A stretch of DNA of 64,000 bases. It comes from Lineus longissimus (Eukaryota; Nemertea; Pilidiophora; Heteronemertea; Lineidae). The notes beneath the pieces are model-generated. The model was not told the origin of the DNA. It searched no databases and saw only the letters and a list, made by a program, of their open reading frames with translations. The position numbers and the translations under genes are program-made. Below are positions 37,682 to 49,900 of this stretch, piece after piece (within the stretch, counting starts at the first letter, position 1; each line of letters starts with the position of its first letter). Location: NCBI RefSeq assembly GCF_910592395.1, contig NC_088324.1:11434953-11498952 (forward strand). The letters are read 5' to 3'.

Positions 37682-40600
37682 CTAGTATCTACTGGATGTG
37701 ACAGAGACGGCTGTGTCGACTCCGATCTGTTGTCTCACATTGTCCACAAGAGAAGAGAGGAGGAGACTGTCCTGATGAGTCATGGTGGGGCATTCCAATA
37801 GACCTGGTGAGAGAAAACATTTGTTCGATTATACAGTTATTCAAGGGGTACACTTCTTCTATAGTTTCGTCTTCCCGCCATGCAAATATTCTTAAATTCT
37901 TTTGTGGACTGCAAAAATTACAGCTCTAATTCATGTTGTGTTAATATAATGGGCTGAGGTGAGTTCAAGGTGACCCTTGTGTTGAGGTGGAGACACCTGA
38001 CAGATGATCATTATGAGGTGGGATGTTTGGTTGTGATTTTCCTATTCATTCCAAACCAGTCTTTTGAGGACGGACAAAGTCACAACCAGAATGCTGGTAT
38101 TAGGTTATCTTATCAATTAAAGCACTGGCAATCCTGAAGTTGTTTCCATGTTTAAACATATCTTTGGTGCAACGGTGTGTCAGGTCAGTTTTCGAACCAG
38201 AGATGGGTGTCTTCCAGGATAGTTAATCCTTCAGGTAAGTCAAAGCATAACAAATGTGAGACACCATCATGCACAACATGGTTTGACTTTAAGTTATCAC
38301 CGAGTAGGACTCTCGCGTCATTCAAGTCTGTTTTACCTTTCTGGAGGCATTCTCTGATGCACTGGGCTTGGTACGTGAAGCCCATTGTATGCAAGAAGTT
38401 GGTCTTTGCCTCTGTCCTCGGGACGGGATAGTCTAATGTCCCAGAGGGAGTGACTAGTTTAACAGGTTTTATGCATTGAGGAAGGGCCTGTAATGGAAAT
38501 TATTAATAAACGTCGGGAATGGCCCTGTAGATATACAGGTCAACATCTTTCTGGGGTACACGGACGCACTGAGGCCGACAGATTGACAAAATCGAAAGAG
38601 GGAAAGTGGTCTTCGCTTCTGTCCTTGCGACAGGATAGTCAAGACTCCCGAAGGTTGTGACCCACTTGACCGGCGCACCGCAAGAAGGATGAGCCAGGTA
38701 ATTGACGAGTCATGAGATGGACAACCGGGATCAGTCATTGGAGAGGTACCGAGTCATAAACCACTGAAGAACTTTGTCTTCAGAATGACGTTTCCAAGTA
38801 CATTCACTGCAACATTTAGTTATACAGTCGATCGTTGGAAGCTCCATTTCGGCTATGAATCTGTAACGAGAAATGGAACTGACCACAGGCACATGAAGAT
38901 AGAAACGTCAGCCCCAGTGACAACACCCATAAAGGGCAGGCGTTTTGATCTTCATGTGCCAGTGGACTGACCACACCTTCAGATCGACATCGGACAACCT
39001 GACCAGGCTTCGTACCTCTAATTTTCCGTTGGTACCATAGATGATTGATTCGCTGTCTCCGTTGAGCCGGGAATCTAGGTAGATGTTGGCCGTCCGACCG
39101 CTGCTGAACTTCATGGAAATTGTACACGCATCTTCCGCTCCTAAGAGAAAAGAATAATAAAACGGAAATAATAAACCTCATCTTGGAGCATTCAGCAAGA
39201 GTAGATCAATTGATATGTCGTGTCAAGATGTTTTACCATCCCAACAAAGTGTTTTGTATGTTCAGTACTGTTTCAGCAAACGACACTGCCCACTCCACAA
39301 CGACGACGGTCGCCGTGCAAGCACTTCCCTACAACTATAACAAGCTATTGGATTGGGCATTGCGATCCTAGGCTGCGTCGTCCTCGCAAGATACCAAGAT
39401 GATGATGTTGATGATGATGAGGAGGACATGATTTAAAAGATTAACCCTACCCGTCTCATTCACTATCCCTTGAGCCTTCACCTCCTCTGGCTCGTCCTGA
39501 AACACCCAGAGGACAAACTGAATAGCATACAGCCCGTAGTTGAGCACACATCCACCGCCCTGAGCCTTATCCGACATCCGAGGTTTCCAGGCGATCTTGT
39601 GCATGAACTTCACGGAAACGTGCATGGCGTCTCCGATGGTTCCATTGGTGACTTCTTCACGGATTTTCGTATAGATTGGAAAAAAGCGAGACCAAATGCC
39701 CTGGAAAAGTCGCAATCATTTGTATTTTGATCCCGAAAGATTCTGATAGAAAAAGTGGGCCCGACCGTGAGGACCCGTCTGCCGGTGTCTGGGTGGAGAT
39801 TTAGAGGATTATATATCATGACGAAATGCATAAAAAAGGAAGGAATTGCATGACACTATAATACAACTTCATCCGCACTTGCACCAACGACATTTCCACT
39901 GCTGTAAAACGGTAAGGGGCCGTTGCGACAACCATTGCCTGTATGTTATGTTCCAGTCCTCGGGGTTGTGACGGCTTCTAGCCGAGTTTGCAGCATTTGA
40001 ACATTCTTTTATAGATTTTGACTCTTTCGCCCAATAGGGCTTGTTTGAAGTCAATAAAATAAGTTGAATTTGATATGGCATATGTGTCTGACATAATACG
40101 ATTTTTATCATCACAAGGGCTTCTGTAGCACTTTTGACATAGGTCCAAGGTGGAGACACGCATGGGACTCCGGACGGAGTGGAGTTGGCCTCGTCCCTCC
40201 CCCAAGAGAAAGCATTAGATGGCAAAATCGAACTGCTTCAAGAGCTCCATATCTTTATCCTTACCTCCATTAAGAATTTCCCTTCCTGTTTGGCCACGGC
40301 TATCAATTCCTCGGACTGTCTCAGATTCATGGTCAGAGGCTTCTCACACAAGACAGCCTTTCCCGCGTTGAGCATCAGCTTTGCTGCATCCAAGTGGTGG
40401 GGGTGCGAGTTGCCTATGTACACCACGTCTGAAATTTGGACCACAATTAGCTCATATGAGCTTGGAATGCTAATCGAAAGACAGCTCGATCGACACGTTT
40501 TTCTATGTTTCCCTATTGACACCTCATGGTCTCCCTCGTTGTCTTTTGTTTAGTAAAACTGAAATTTGGGGGACACTATTTCTAAGAGACGGCCGGTTAT

Positions 40601-41289
40601 GTTGGACGAAACCGCGAGACCAATTAAACAACACAAACATTCTGATGTATCCGCATGGCCCTCTCAATGTCATCCTGTCGCCAAAGATAAACGAACTTAC
40701 CAACATTCTGGTCAGATGCCAGGTCCTGATACGCCCCATACGCTTTTGCAATCTTGTGATCCTCATCATTTGCGAAATCTTGTGCCCTCTTTAAATCTCT
40801 GGCTGCAACACATACAACCTGTTACGAACAATGATGTGGATATAAACAAAAGCCCCGAGATACACTTCTGTCGCAACCCAGTTGCGGTAATAATCACAAG
40901 CGGGCGACAAAAGTCACTCGCTGGCAGTGGTCCTTGTAGGTGCGGGGTACCATACATCTCGTACGGCAGACCACGCACATGTGAGGAACCACCGTCTCAG
41001 TCTCGGTTTGTTAAAATCTCATCTAGGCAATACACGGCAGTCAGTGCAGGGGTGAAATTGAACAGCAACTTGCAGCCACTGCCAGGGCTGTCCACCTAGG
41101 ATTGAAAGGCAGAAGAAGAGGACGAGTAAAGGCTTAACTTTTGACCCTGCAGTCCTGTCACAACCACTTGCAACGACAACACACGACGGGAGGACCTACC
41201 TTGTGTTCCGTTGCAGGTAATAACTGCAGCGCGAGGGCGAAGTCATGACTGATATCACCGGCTCCTAATATTCCCCAACAAGTGGCCAT
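37682..41289 (-). CDS. DHDH: Dihydrodiol dehydrogenase (Gfo/Idh/MocA family)
   Basis: The family enzyme oxidises trans-dihydrodiols of aromatic compounds and D-xylose with NADP+ in the cytosol. Seven exons on the minus strand: 41200-41289, 40701-40818, 40428-40265, 39700-39451, 39140-39016, 38487-38337, 37803-37682. They join to 339 residues (human 334). The N-terminal Rossmann fold has [10 protein letters not shown], then [23 protein letters not shown] and the [10 protein letters not shown] motif with its conserved lysine. [12 protein letters not shown] opens the C-terminal domain, followed by [15 protein letters not shown]. The terminal block is IRECLQKG joined to [12 protein letters not shown]; reading straight through the donor at 38336 instead would give an unrelated tail. 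A decayed copy of exon 6 lies in the preceding intron (38547-38694). Next gene upstream on the same strand is TMEM254. Confidence 0.93.
38547..38694 (-). pseudogene. Decayed duplicate of DHDH exon 6
   Basis: This intronic segment reads [14 protein letters not shown] and PQCVRVPQK in the frame matching [14 protein letters not shown] and [10 protein letters not shown] of the functional exon (38337-38487). Its length is 148 against 151 bases. The acceptor ATTACAG has become ATTACCTG, and the donor CAGAAAG/GT has become CAGAAAG/AT. Both splice signals are therefore lost although the frame is open. It is a dead tandem exon duplicate. Confidence 0.85.
38883..38964. repeat. Small inverted repeat in DHDH intron 5
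   Basis: CCACAGGCACATGAAGAT (38883-38900) is reversed at 38947-38964 as ATCTTCATGTGCCAGTGG. It would form a hairpin with a ~45-base loop. Confidence 0.6.
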
Positions 41290-43717
41290 TTTCGGAGGTT
41301 TCCAAATTTAAATGCACATACTTTAGTCGCAAATCAATAACTGTCTTCCTGACACATTTCCGTATGGAGAGCTTCGACAAACGAAATCAGTCACGACACT
41401 GCATAGTACATGTACTGTGAACCTATGCATTGAAAGGCAGTTGATATCAGCTGGCCTACAGTTGTATTGCCCTTTGAACACAGCCATAGGGCCTATATAT
41501 CGTGCTTCGATTTATACATGCAACTACTGATTGTGACACTATCGCCTATTAGAAATGACCAGGTCGTGTCACCTCCGACGGCAATCCCCAAACAAACGCC
41601 GGTGTAGCAGTGAATAATATCCCCCAGGAAAAGTGTTTACCTCTTTTGTATAGGGATGGATTAGCGTATATGGTTCTATGAAGCCCATGACTGAAAAAAC
41701 CTTACCCTACAACTGACAACTTTTCTCGTCTATTCGTTCAAACCGTACATGTCGCAGCCGCACGTTTTCGCCCGCCGTCCACATCATCTGTTTCATATTC
41801 GGATAACGGTTGCGCAACTTTCTTGCAACCTCTTCTTTCAAGAAGTTCTGGTGGCGTATACAAATTTCGTTTGAAATATCGAAATATATTTAGGAACCAC
41901 TAGCCTATTCACCACTCCTCCATCCACCACAAGAATAAAATTCTCCCGCTTTGGATCCTCGCAAATGTGGTTTACGTCGCTGGAAGGTAATCAATCCCCT
42001 TGTAGACATTCTTGTCCAACTGGAGCACAACCTTCCTGTCCGTCTTTAGCCATTCTGTCTTGACAGGCGTTCTTGGTCAGTCATAATTTAAAGCAAGGCT
42101 CATCTGTCAGTAAGGCAAAGGGTCAAGATTGTGCCAACCCATTCGCCAATGCGTTGGGCGTGGTCTCCATACGCCATTTTTGTGCGCTCCTTTAAGACAG
42201 AAGCGTCTCCGACCTTGAAAACGTACTATAGATGAAAAACATAACTAGCCCTAACTATTGTAAACCTTTCCAGCTATCTGTGTAAAAGTGCCATAAACCC
42301 GTCTAGTAAACCAACGAACCCATGCGCCGTCTACTCCTCCGGCTCGCCCCCGAAACACCTAGAGGAAAAACTAAGAAAACACCACCAATTAAACTAGAAA
42401 TAACCCAAGCCAAGAGAAATGAAAATCACATCTGTTTTTTTATTCTTTCGTGCTACAAAATTGACAAATCATTAGTTGTATTGTAGAACCAACGACCCGT
42501 GTATAAGGGAAGAGCGGAAATTTCATGTAAAACCCAACTTTGATCGTTACCAGTCATATCTATATCATAATACTATAAGGCGGCTCGCTAAAGTGCCATT
42601 TGGGGGTCGTGTTTCGTCTCGAAATTTTGCACGTTTGCAGGTGATATGTTATCCTGATGCAACGTCATGTTTATTTTCGGAAATTTACTTCAGCGGAGCA
42701 GTAATGAGGTATTTTGAATCGGACACTGTCAATTCTCCTTATCACTCACAGAAGCCAAGTCATAGGTGTTTAGTTATGCAGGGGCTTAATCAATTACCTG
42801 CACTCCCTGTGGGGTGGGTAACTTTACCTGTTGAACAGCTGGCCGTAGGGGGATGATTGGAAGAGCCTGTACATGTCGACCTGCTGAACTAAGGTTAATG
42901 TTATTTTCAATCCACGATTGCATGTCACCTGATGTTCGAGATTTCGCGGGGAAAGAAATTGTAAACAAACGCATGTGTGCAGTTCAAATGTAAACAAAAA
43001 TGTATTTTTGGTACTTTCGGTTGCTGGACTTGGGTTTTCCCGCAGTAAGGAGCTGGGGTCAAATTGGTGGTCTATTGTTTATGGGTGCTGTGTTAGCCAG
43101 AGCTAGCCCTTGATTATGAAGGGATTTTCAAATGAAGGTTACCATGGTCTGTTTATGTGCTCACCACAGCTTTCAATGATACTTGATCTGAAGAGGCGCG
43201 CTGAACCTGAAATGGCCTTATCAAGGAGCTGCTCACGGTGCTGAACGTCTAGCTTGCCTGTCGAGTAAGTGCCTTGGCCGAGACCTGGCGCATATTGCTG
43301 ACTATTAAAGGAACGAGGCATTGCCTCATCATCACTATCGGACCAACTGATATACTTTTATATGCACGCATACAGCACGCCACAGCTAGGTCCGAGTCTG
43401 TGGACAAATGGTTGGTTTAATTTGTCTCTTCGGTATGGCTCCTTTGATATTGCATTAGATTTTCATTGCAATTCAATCTATTCAAGGTATAGCCCATTTG
43501 AGCCCCCATTTGAACCTGCCTGCGCCACGGGTACAATGCTAGTATACATGTAATTTAGAAATGAAAAACCGGCCGAAGTATTTTATCTCGTTTTTCGACC
43601 AGGGGAGATGAAGCCTGTTATTTTTTCCGGTGTATTTAAAGATGTTCCCCTGTCCCTGAAAATGATAGTTCCTCAGAAGTACAACGCCTCGTTCTGTGAG
43701 TAAAGTATACATGAAGG
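41290..43717. other. Interval between DHDH and TMEM254, with a DHDH exon relic
   Basis: No intact gene is seen. A 126-codon plus-strand frame at 42476-42856 has no recognisable motif and is not supported. A DHDH exon-4-like fragment is at 42305-42377. CpG words near 41730-41790 may belong to the DHDH promoter area. Confidence 0.5.
42305..42377 (-). pseudogene. Relic of a DHDH exon 4 copy
   Basis: CTCCTCCGGCTCG and GAAACACCTAGAGGAAAAACT align with CTCCTCTGGCTCG and GAAACACCCAGAGGACAAACT of functional DHDH exon 4 (39451-39700): about 33 of 39 positions with one indel. The splice-donor side (ACCCGTCT) is also shared. The minus-strand frame is broken by a stop (GAGGAG then TAG). It lies about 1 kb upstream of the DHDH start on the same strand, as expected for a decayed tandem gene copy. 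Confidence 0.65.
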
Positions 43718-44992
43718 TCATGGCTGTTTCTTCGGCTTATATTTTAGGAGAATGCCCAGAGACGCGATCCCGAAAAAGAAAGTTTGGACGGTCCACTTCC
43801 ATTTGGCAGGACTTTCTATCATCTTATCCCTGGAAGGAGAAAATGAAGGGACTTAGGAAGTCATCATGACAAATTTCTTTCAGGGCATCACTCTGCGCTA
43901 CCAGTTAATTTCAGACTGGTTTCGTCTTTGAAATGTTTCGTCATCAGATCCACAGGTCTTCTTAATCAGTTCCAATAAGTTGTTAATGACAATCAACATT
44001 CCATTTCTGTACAGGCACACATATAGAGGTCAACACTAAGGGAATGTGTTTTGATGGAATAATGTATACTCACTGGCATAATTTGATAGCGAACAAGGCT
44101 TCTCCGACATGAAGGATAAAGGCCACAACAAATCTGAAGAGATACAATTCAAAAAAATATATGGTTCAGTAGATCAAGGTGTCCTCATTACATATCTAGA
44201 GGTCAAATTGAATGGGAACAACCAATTTGGGCCAAAAAAAGTCATGTGATTTTAATAGAGACACCATCCTTCAATTGAGAGATGTCTGCAAAGGGAGGTT
44301 TCACTGCAATTGGCAAAATCTGTATAACAATAAATCATGATTATTATTAATCATAATAATCATATTTAATGACCAAAAAAAGCTAGGGTACTTACATTGC
44401 AAACACAACATTGGGGTAAGTTGTATTCAGCCAGTTAACGAACCAACCAAATGGTCCCATGTACTGGTAGGGGATCAAATCGGGGCGGAATGGACAAAGC
44501 TGAAACAAAAGACAGCTTATATAAAACCCAGACTAGTAGATGGCTATCAGTCATAATAAAAAGGCGACTTCAATCGTAAAAATACAAGTTACATCAATCA
44601 ATACAAACAAAGACAAGTGACTTGCCCAAGGTGACATCAATCAACACAATTACAAATGGCTTCCCTAAAGTTACATCAATTAATACCAAAAAGTGTGTTG
44701 TCCAAGGTAGCATCAGTCATCAATCAATACTGAGACAGGTAACTTGCCCAAGGGTACACAAAATAATGTGAACGAGATTTTGATGGGTCTAGCGCTCCAT
44801 ATATTTTTAACCCAGTTTATACAAAGTATTCACATAACGCGAAGGCCAATCAAAATAAATCATTTTTATTGAAAAGAGTCAAAAGGAAGCTAGAAAACTT
44901 ACTGTAACAATTGTCAAGCCAACTAGGATAAGAACTTGCCATATTGGATGAGCAACGCGAAAATATTGCGCGTCGGCTGCTTTGTCCACCAT
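43718..44992 (-). CDS. TMEM254: Transmembrane protein 254 (TMEM254)
   Basis: A small multipass membrane protein of unknown function. Four exons on the minus strand: 44992-44903, 44499-44396, 44133-44074, 43829-43718. They join to 121 residues (human 123). Predicted membrane segments are near residues 16-32 (HPIWQVLILVGLTIVT), 58-85 (NVVFAI to FAIKLC) and 98-112 (TVQTFFFGIASLGILL). Shared family words are IPYQYMGPFGWFVNWL, LHVGEALFAI and QTFFFGIASL, with a basic C-terminus (KYKPKKQP). The first intron splits the protein directly after the first membrane segment. Upstream of DHDH on the same strand. Confidence 0.92.
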
Positions 44993-46971
44993 GTTGAAAA
45001 TTTTGCACTCTATGGAGCGCACTGTTGGTCACAATTCAGGAATGCAACTCATTGGTGAGCTTTTGCTATAGCGCTCCAGTATAATGTCTCATTTGAACAC
45101 AGCAGGTTTTTGAAGCTGTCCTGCTTGTGGTAATCGTTCAAGTAAACTAGGAGCTTGGGAATGACTCGTTGGACCCGGAACGTTAGAGTGCCTCGGCGTA
45201 TGGCAAACGAGTGAAATAACCCTGAATATCAGGATGATAGACTCGCTGGACACAAAGCAAATTGAAAACAAAGAAAATCAATTAACATGCATTAAACTTT
45301 TATTCAATATTCTATAACAACCTGTTTGGCCAAAACATTTTAAAGAGGAATTAAGATGTTATACTTTAGATCAGTTTTAAATTCAAGTGGGGTGTGATGA
45401 TTTCATCACAAATTCAAAATCGAACTCACCATCAAATCAGGCCATCTCCTCCTTTTTTATATGGTATTACTTAACTTGACTTACTTGACCACTACGGTTA
45501 TTTCCATGTCATTGAAGCAAGATGATGCATGGGTTTTAATCAATGATTGGTTTATTTACAGAGTTTAGCATCTATATAAGTCGAGTTATTGCATAATAAT
45601 GTCTAAAATTTCTTGTGACATTCATAAGGACCCATTGCTGTGAAATCAGTCAGGAGCCATCTGAACTTTTTTCTCTGATCCATTTCCAAAAGCAATACTG
45701 ACCAGAAATTACCCCAGAATAGGGCCTTATGATTGACAGAGTTTACAGTGATTACATACACAACGCTTTGAACTAACAAAATATAAATGGTAATGGCTTC
45801 AACAGACAATTGCACCTAAAACCAACAAAGCACTGTATTTATTTCCCCCTGATGCTCAAATATGGAATGTATCACCTGGTTACCTGTACTGCCATTTTTG
45901 AAAAACTTGTATTGTGTCCTCATGAATATCATAGAAACCACGTGTAAAGCGTAAATCATTGCACTATCAAAGCATATAATATACAGAATAGTCTTTATAA
46001 AAGCATAACCTAAACCGCTACAGATATATTCATAAAATATCTATCATACAATATAATCTATCAAATTCATAGTGGTCAAACCAAGTTAGAGCTCGCCCTG
46101 GCAATAAACATAGGCCTACTTCTGTGCTGCCCCTCCCCAACGTTACAAAAATAGTTTTCTCTGCCCCATACAGACGTCATCCTTGGATATAAAGCTATGT
46201 TTCACTTTTAAAGGAATGTTAATTTGCATAAACTATCGCATTTGTATCCATGAGCACACTCAAAACAGGAACTTAAGACCATACATTAGTGCCGGCATGG
46301 CAGGAACTCCTACTCGTCGGCCTCCTTTAATTGACTCAATTGGTGAGAGAATGTTGTAAATTTACAATCATATAATTGTGGTGTAAAGCCACACAAAAAT
46401 CAGCTGTACATGTAGATCAATCAAAAATGGAAGTAATCAGTTATTGGTCAAAGGATATATTTACTCACAAAAACACTTCTTCAAAATATATTGCAAAATT
46501 ATGCATCAATTCGAAATTAAAACACTTATCATAGGGTCACCAGGCCTGCATAGATCATTATGTTCGAAATCACAAGTTACCGCACGCCAATTATTTGACA
46601 GGGCTTACCGTTCTTATAAAAGTCATGACTTTATACCAAACGAAAACAACGGTATTCTTATGAAATAGAAGATCTTGATTTCGATATAAGATAATACATG
46701 TATATGGAATATTCTATGTTAATACAAACTGTATGTACAACATGTACAAATACAAACATTCCTGTAACCATGATTTTTAAGTAGAGATTTTGAGCATTCA
46801 CCTTTACATCAGAGAATATATCATCATTTACATGCACAGACTGGTTTCCAACAGCTCCCTTCCCATACAATCACCCACGTAGTCCAGATGTGATGCAATT
46901 ACCTCAGAGAACATGGCCTAATTCTCACATCAGATTAGAGTACATTTTAAACATTGATACTTCAGGATGGC
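44993..46971. other. Interval between TMEM254 and the docking-protein gene
   Basis: AT-rich, with no exon-like frame and no clear repeat. The right part should be the docking protein's 3' untranslated region on the minus strand. Confidence 0.5.
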
Positions 46972-49900
46972 CTACAGAAGATTGGGCTGACTTTGAGCAT
47001 GTTTTATGTTCGCCTTTGGTGCATTCAATCGGTCACGATCATCAAACTCCGACGGCAAACTTGGGAGTCGTCGACCACCAATGTTCGGACTCGGTGTTCT
47101 TATGGTTGGCTGATTAGGGTAACTGGTACCTCGCTGTGGACCAGACTTGTCTGCCGTGGGTTTCGCTTTGACTTTGACGAATGATTTTGCTCTTGGGGTG
47201 ATGATCTCAATTCCTCCAACGATATCTGTATGGCTCCCAGCCTGTCCCGACAATTTTCGTTTATGTTTTTCGTGTTTATCGGATTTATCTTTCGGTGATT
47301 TATAGTCAGGTTTCAAGAGTTTATCCTGCGGGGATGTAGCCTTCAATGGTTTGGAACGAGGTGTAGTTGTAGGTGATGCATCCCCATCTGTATTAATTTT
47401 TGGTCTGCTCTTCTTTTTGTGCAGAGTTCCGTACAAAAAAGCTGAGAACTTTGACTGACGCTTATGAGGCGACTCCTCCGATTCTCGCTTACCATGCGAC
47501 GTTTTCTGTCCTTTACCAGCAACGTCTGGATTCGAAACAGATCTTTGAAAACGGAGGGTAGCTGGCACACTTAGACCACCTTGCATATTTTCCTGACTAC
47601 CTACGGGAGATTTTTCACCTTTTTTCATATTTTTCATATCAAGGAGTCCAGTGAATGGCATGGGTACATCATTCAAAACAACTCCGTCATCGTTTATTTC
47701 AAAATAACCCTCCTCATTTGGTTCCTGTACCTGACTCTGCCGCTGTCTTTCCGATAATTCCTCACAGCTCTGTGACTGCAATCGTGTACGGCTGAGTTTT
47801 GGCGGCAAGAGCAAGTACCCAACATCATCATCACCATCATCAGGTTTAGGATCCGGTAAACGTGACCTATGCGACCATGTCTTGAACTGGTCACCACCAA
47901 TCGTATTCCGGTTGATATCCTTACCCTTGTAACCTTTAACGGGCGTCACCCGAACTTCAGGCACCCCAGGCCCATCAATGTCAATATCCACAATGTGAGG
48001 GGATCGCTCAAATTCACACATTGACTTACTTTTGAAATAATTTGGACGACTCATCTCACCACCTGGAACAGTCACTGGTGCACTTTTACGGACGTCTGAC
48101 ATTTTCATATATTCTTCCCACGCCCCACTCTCACTCATATTCATCACAGTAGGGTCCGGCGACCGACGTAATTGAATTTGGGAAACGTCACTTCCCAAAC
48201 TATCCATTCCTAAGTATTCATTAGTGTCACTTGGCTCTAAATACTCAACTGAACTGTTATTAGATATAGAATGTGCTGGTGGCCTTGCTCCTAAAGAGTC
48301 CATACCAAGATATTCGTCTGAATCATTTGGGCCAACATATTCAACAGAGTCATTTGGCCTACTGCTTACTGCCAATCGCCTCATCGCTTCCAAGTCCCGA
48401 GCATCTGCATAGGGATCTTCAAACTTGCTCTGTTGTTTTAAACTTATACTTGGGTCCATTACAACAGGAACACTTTCGCTCATTTCAGCATATTCATTCA
48501 AATTGCCATTATCAACTGCCAAGGTGGATGGAAATGGGGGGACTGGAGGCGGCCTTAACGGAACAGGTGGAGGTGGTTGAAGTGGCATATCAGGATCATC
48601 ATACGGATTCATGTCACTTTCGTCAACATAAGTGTTGTCCCTCACAAGTGGCACATGACTTCTGGAAGAGAATGTCGTCATGGGGACAGGTGGAGGAGGC
48701 ATGCGTGGAATGTCAATGTCCGTGGGAATCGGTGGTGGGGGCAGGCGCGGAATATTTGTCATCTCCGTAGGGATTGGGGGAGGTGGTCCGCATGGAAGAC
48801 CTAGCTCGTCATACTCCACTGGTTCGACCTTTGGGTCTTCATAATCAAGTTGATTCTTACTGTCGCTACGTTTTGGAGGTGGGGGTTTGGAGAATGGGCC
48901 CGGTGGGGGTATTGAAGGTGGTAACGGCTTCACTCGCTGTTGTGTTCCTTTCAGAGCTTTTAAATCCTCGTCCGGTTCATCATACTGGTTAAGATCATCG
49001 GCGAGACTCAGAGGTTTTGGTAAATCCTGCGACACTATGATGGATTTATCGATCAGAGTTCGTGGCTTAATCATGACCTGGCGTGTTTCTGTTGGGCTTA
49101 CAAGTTCGGGGTAGTCGTGAAAGCTCATCAGGTTGCTCTTGGAAGAGTCTCTAGGTGACGGGATGTTGTAACTGTGGCCAATATCAGCATCAGTTTGTCT
49201 GCAATGAACACAAAGAAACTCTTAAACAGGTATAACAACAGAGATAGAGCAACTACTACCCCAACCCCACAACAAAGTCCTTTCTGAAACAACTAGGATT
49301 GAGGGACCATCATTTTCTGCACCTTTCTCACCATTCATAACTATTTTAGCAATCAAATTACCTGTTCTTTTGGTCTGCATGAGCTGAATCGCTGACAATA
49401 TCTGGCACAGTGGTCGCTACTGAGTTACGGTCCCCATAGTCTTGTAATATATGGTCGTATAGTCCAGAACAACACATACTGGCCCGGACAGTTTCCCGTG
49501 GACGAGGTTGGACGATTGTTAAGCGTTTCAGATGGTTATATTCAGTCTCTTCTTCGTCTGCTGGCTCTGTAGGATAGTTCTGAAAGAAATGTCATGAATA
49601 ATGAGATAAGTTGAAGAAAGTGCTGCATTATGTGGCTTCAACCATCTCATAAAATACACCCGAATCCATATCAAAGATCACTCTTTTGCAAGACTTTCGA
49701 CACCAGCTTACCTCTGGGTTGCCAAGTTTCCTCCTTTAGCACAACTTGACCAAATATTGTACAATGAGCCAATAATGAGCAAAGTTTGCTAACATGCTCT
49801 TTTATCTTCAAAGATTGGAACTACTTCTGTAGAAGGAAGGAGATTGGGCAGCCAACAGCTTGGTTATAATGGCCTTAATAAAGCCATTGATCCTTAAAAG

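Noticed and set aside
38185-38336. Read-through C-terminus of DHDH beyond the exon 6 donor
   Set aside because: The sequence after CLQKG does not match the family, whereas splicing to 37803-37682 restores the expected end.
42476-42856. 126-codon plus-strand frame
   Set aside because: No family resemblance and no start context; near decayed DHDH sequence.
48273-48770. 165-codon plus-strand open frame
   Set aside because: It lies antisense within the docking-protein last exon; its composition mirrors the proline-rich codons of the real gene and it has no motif.
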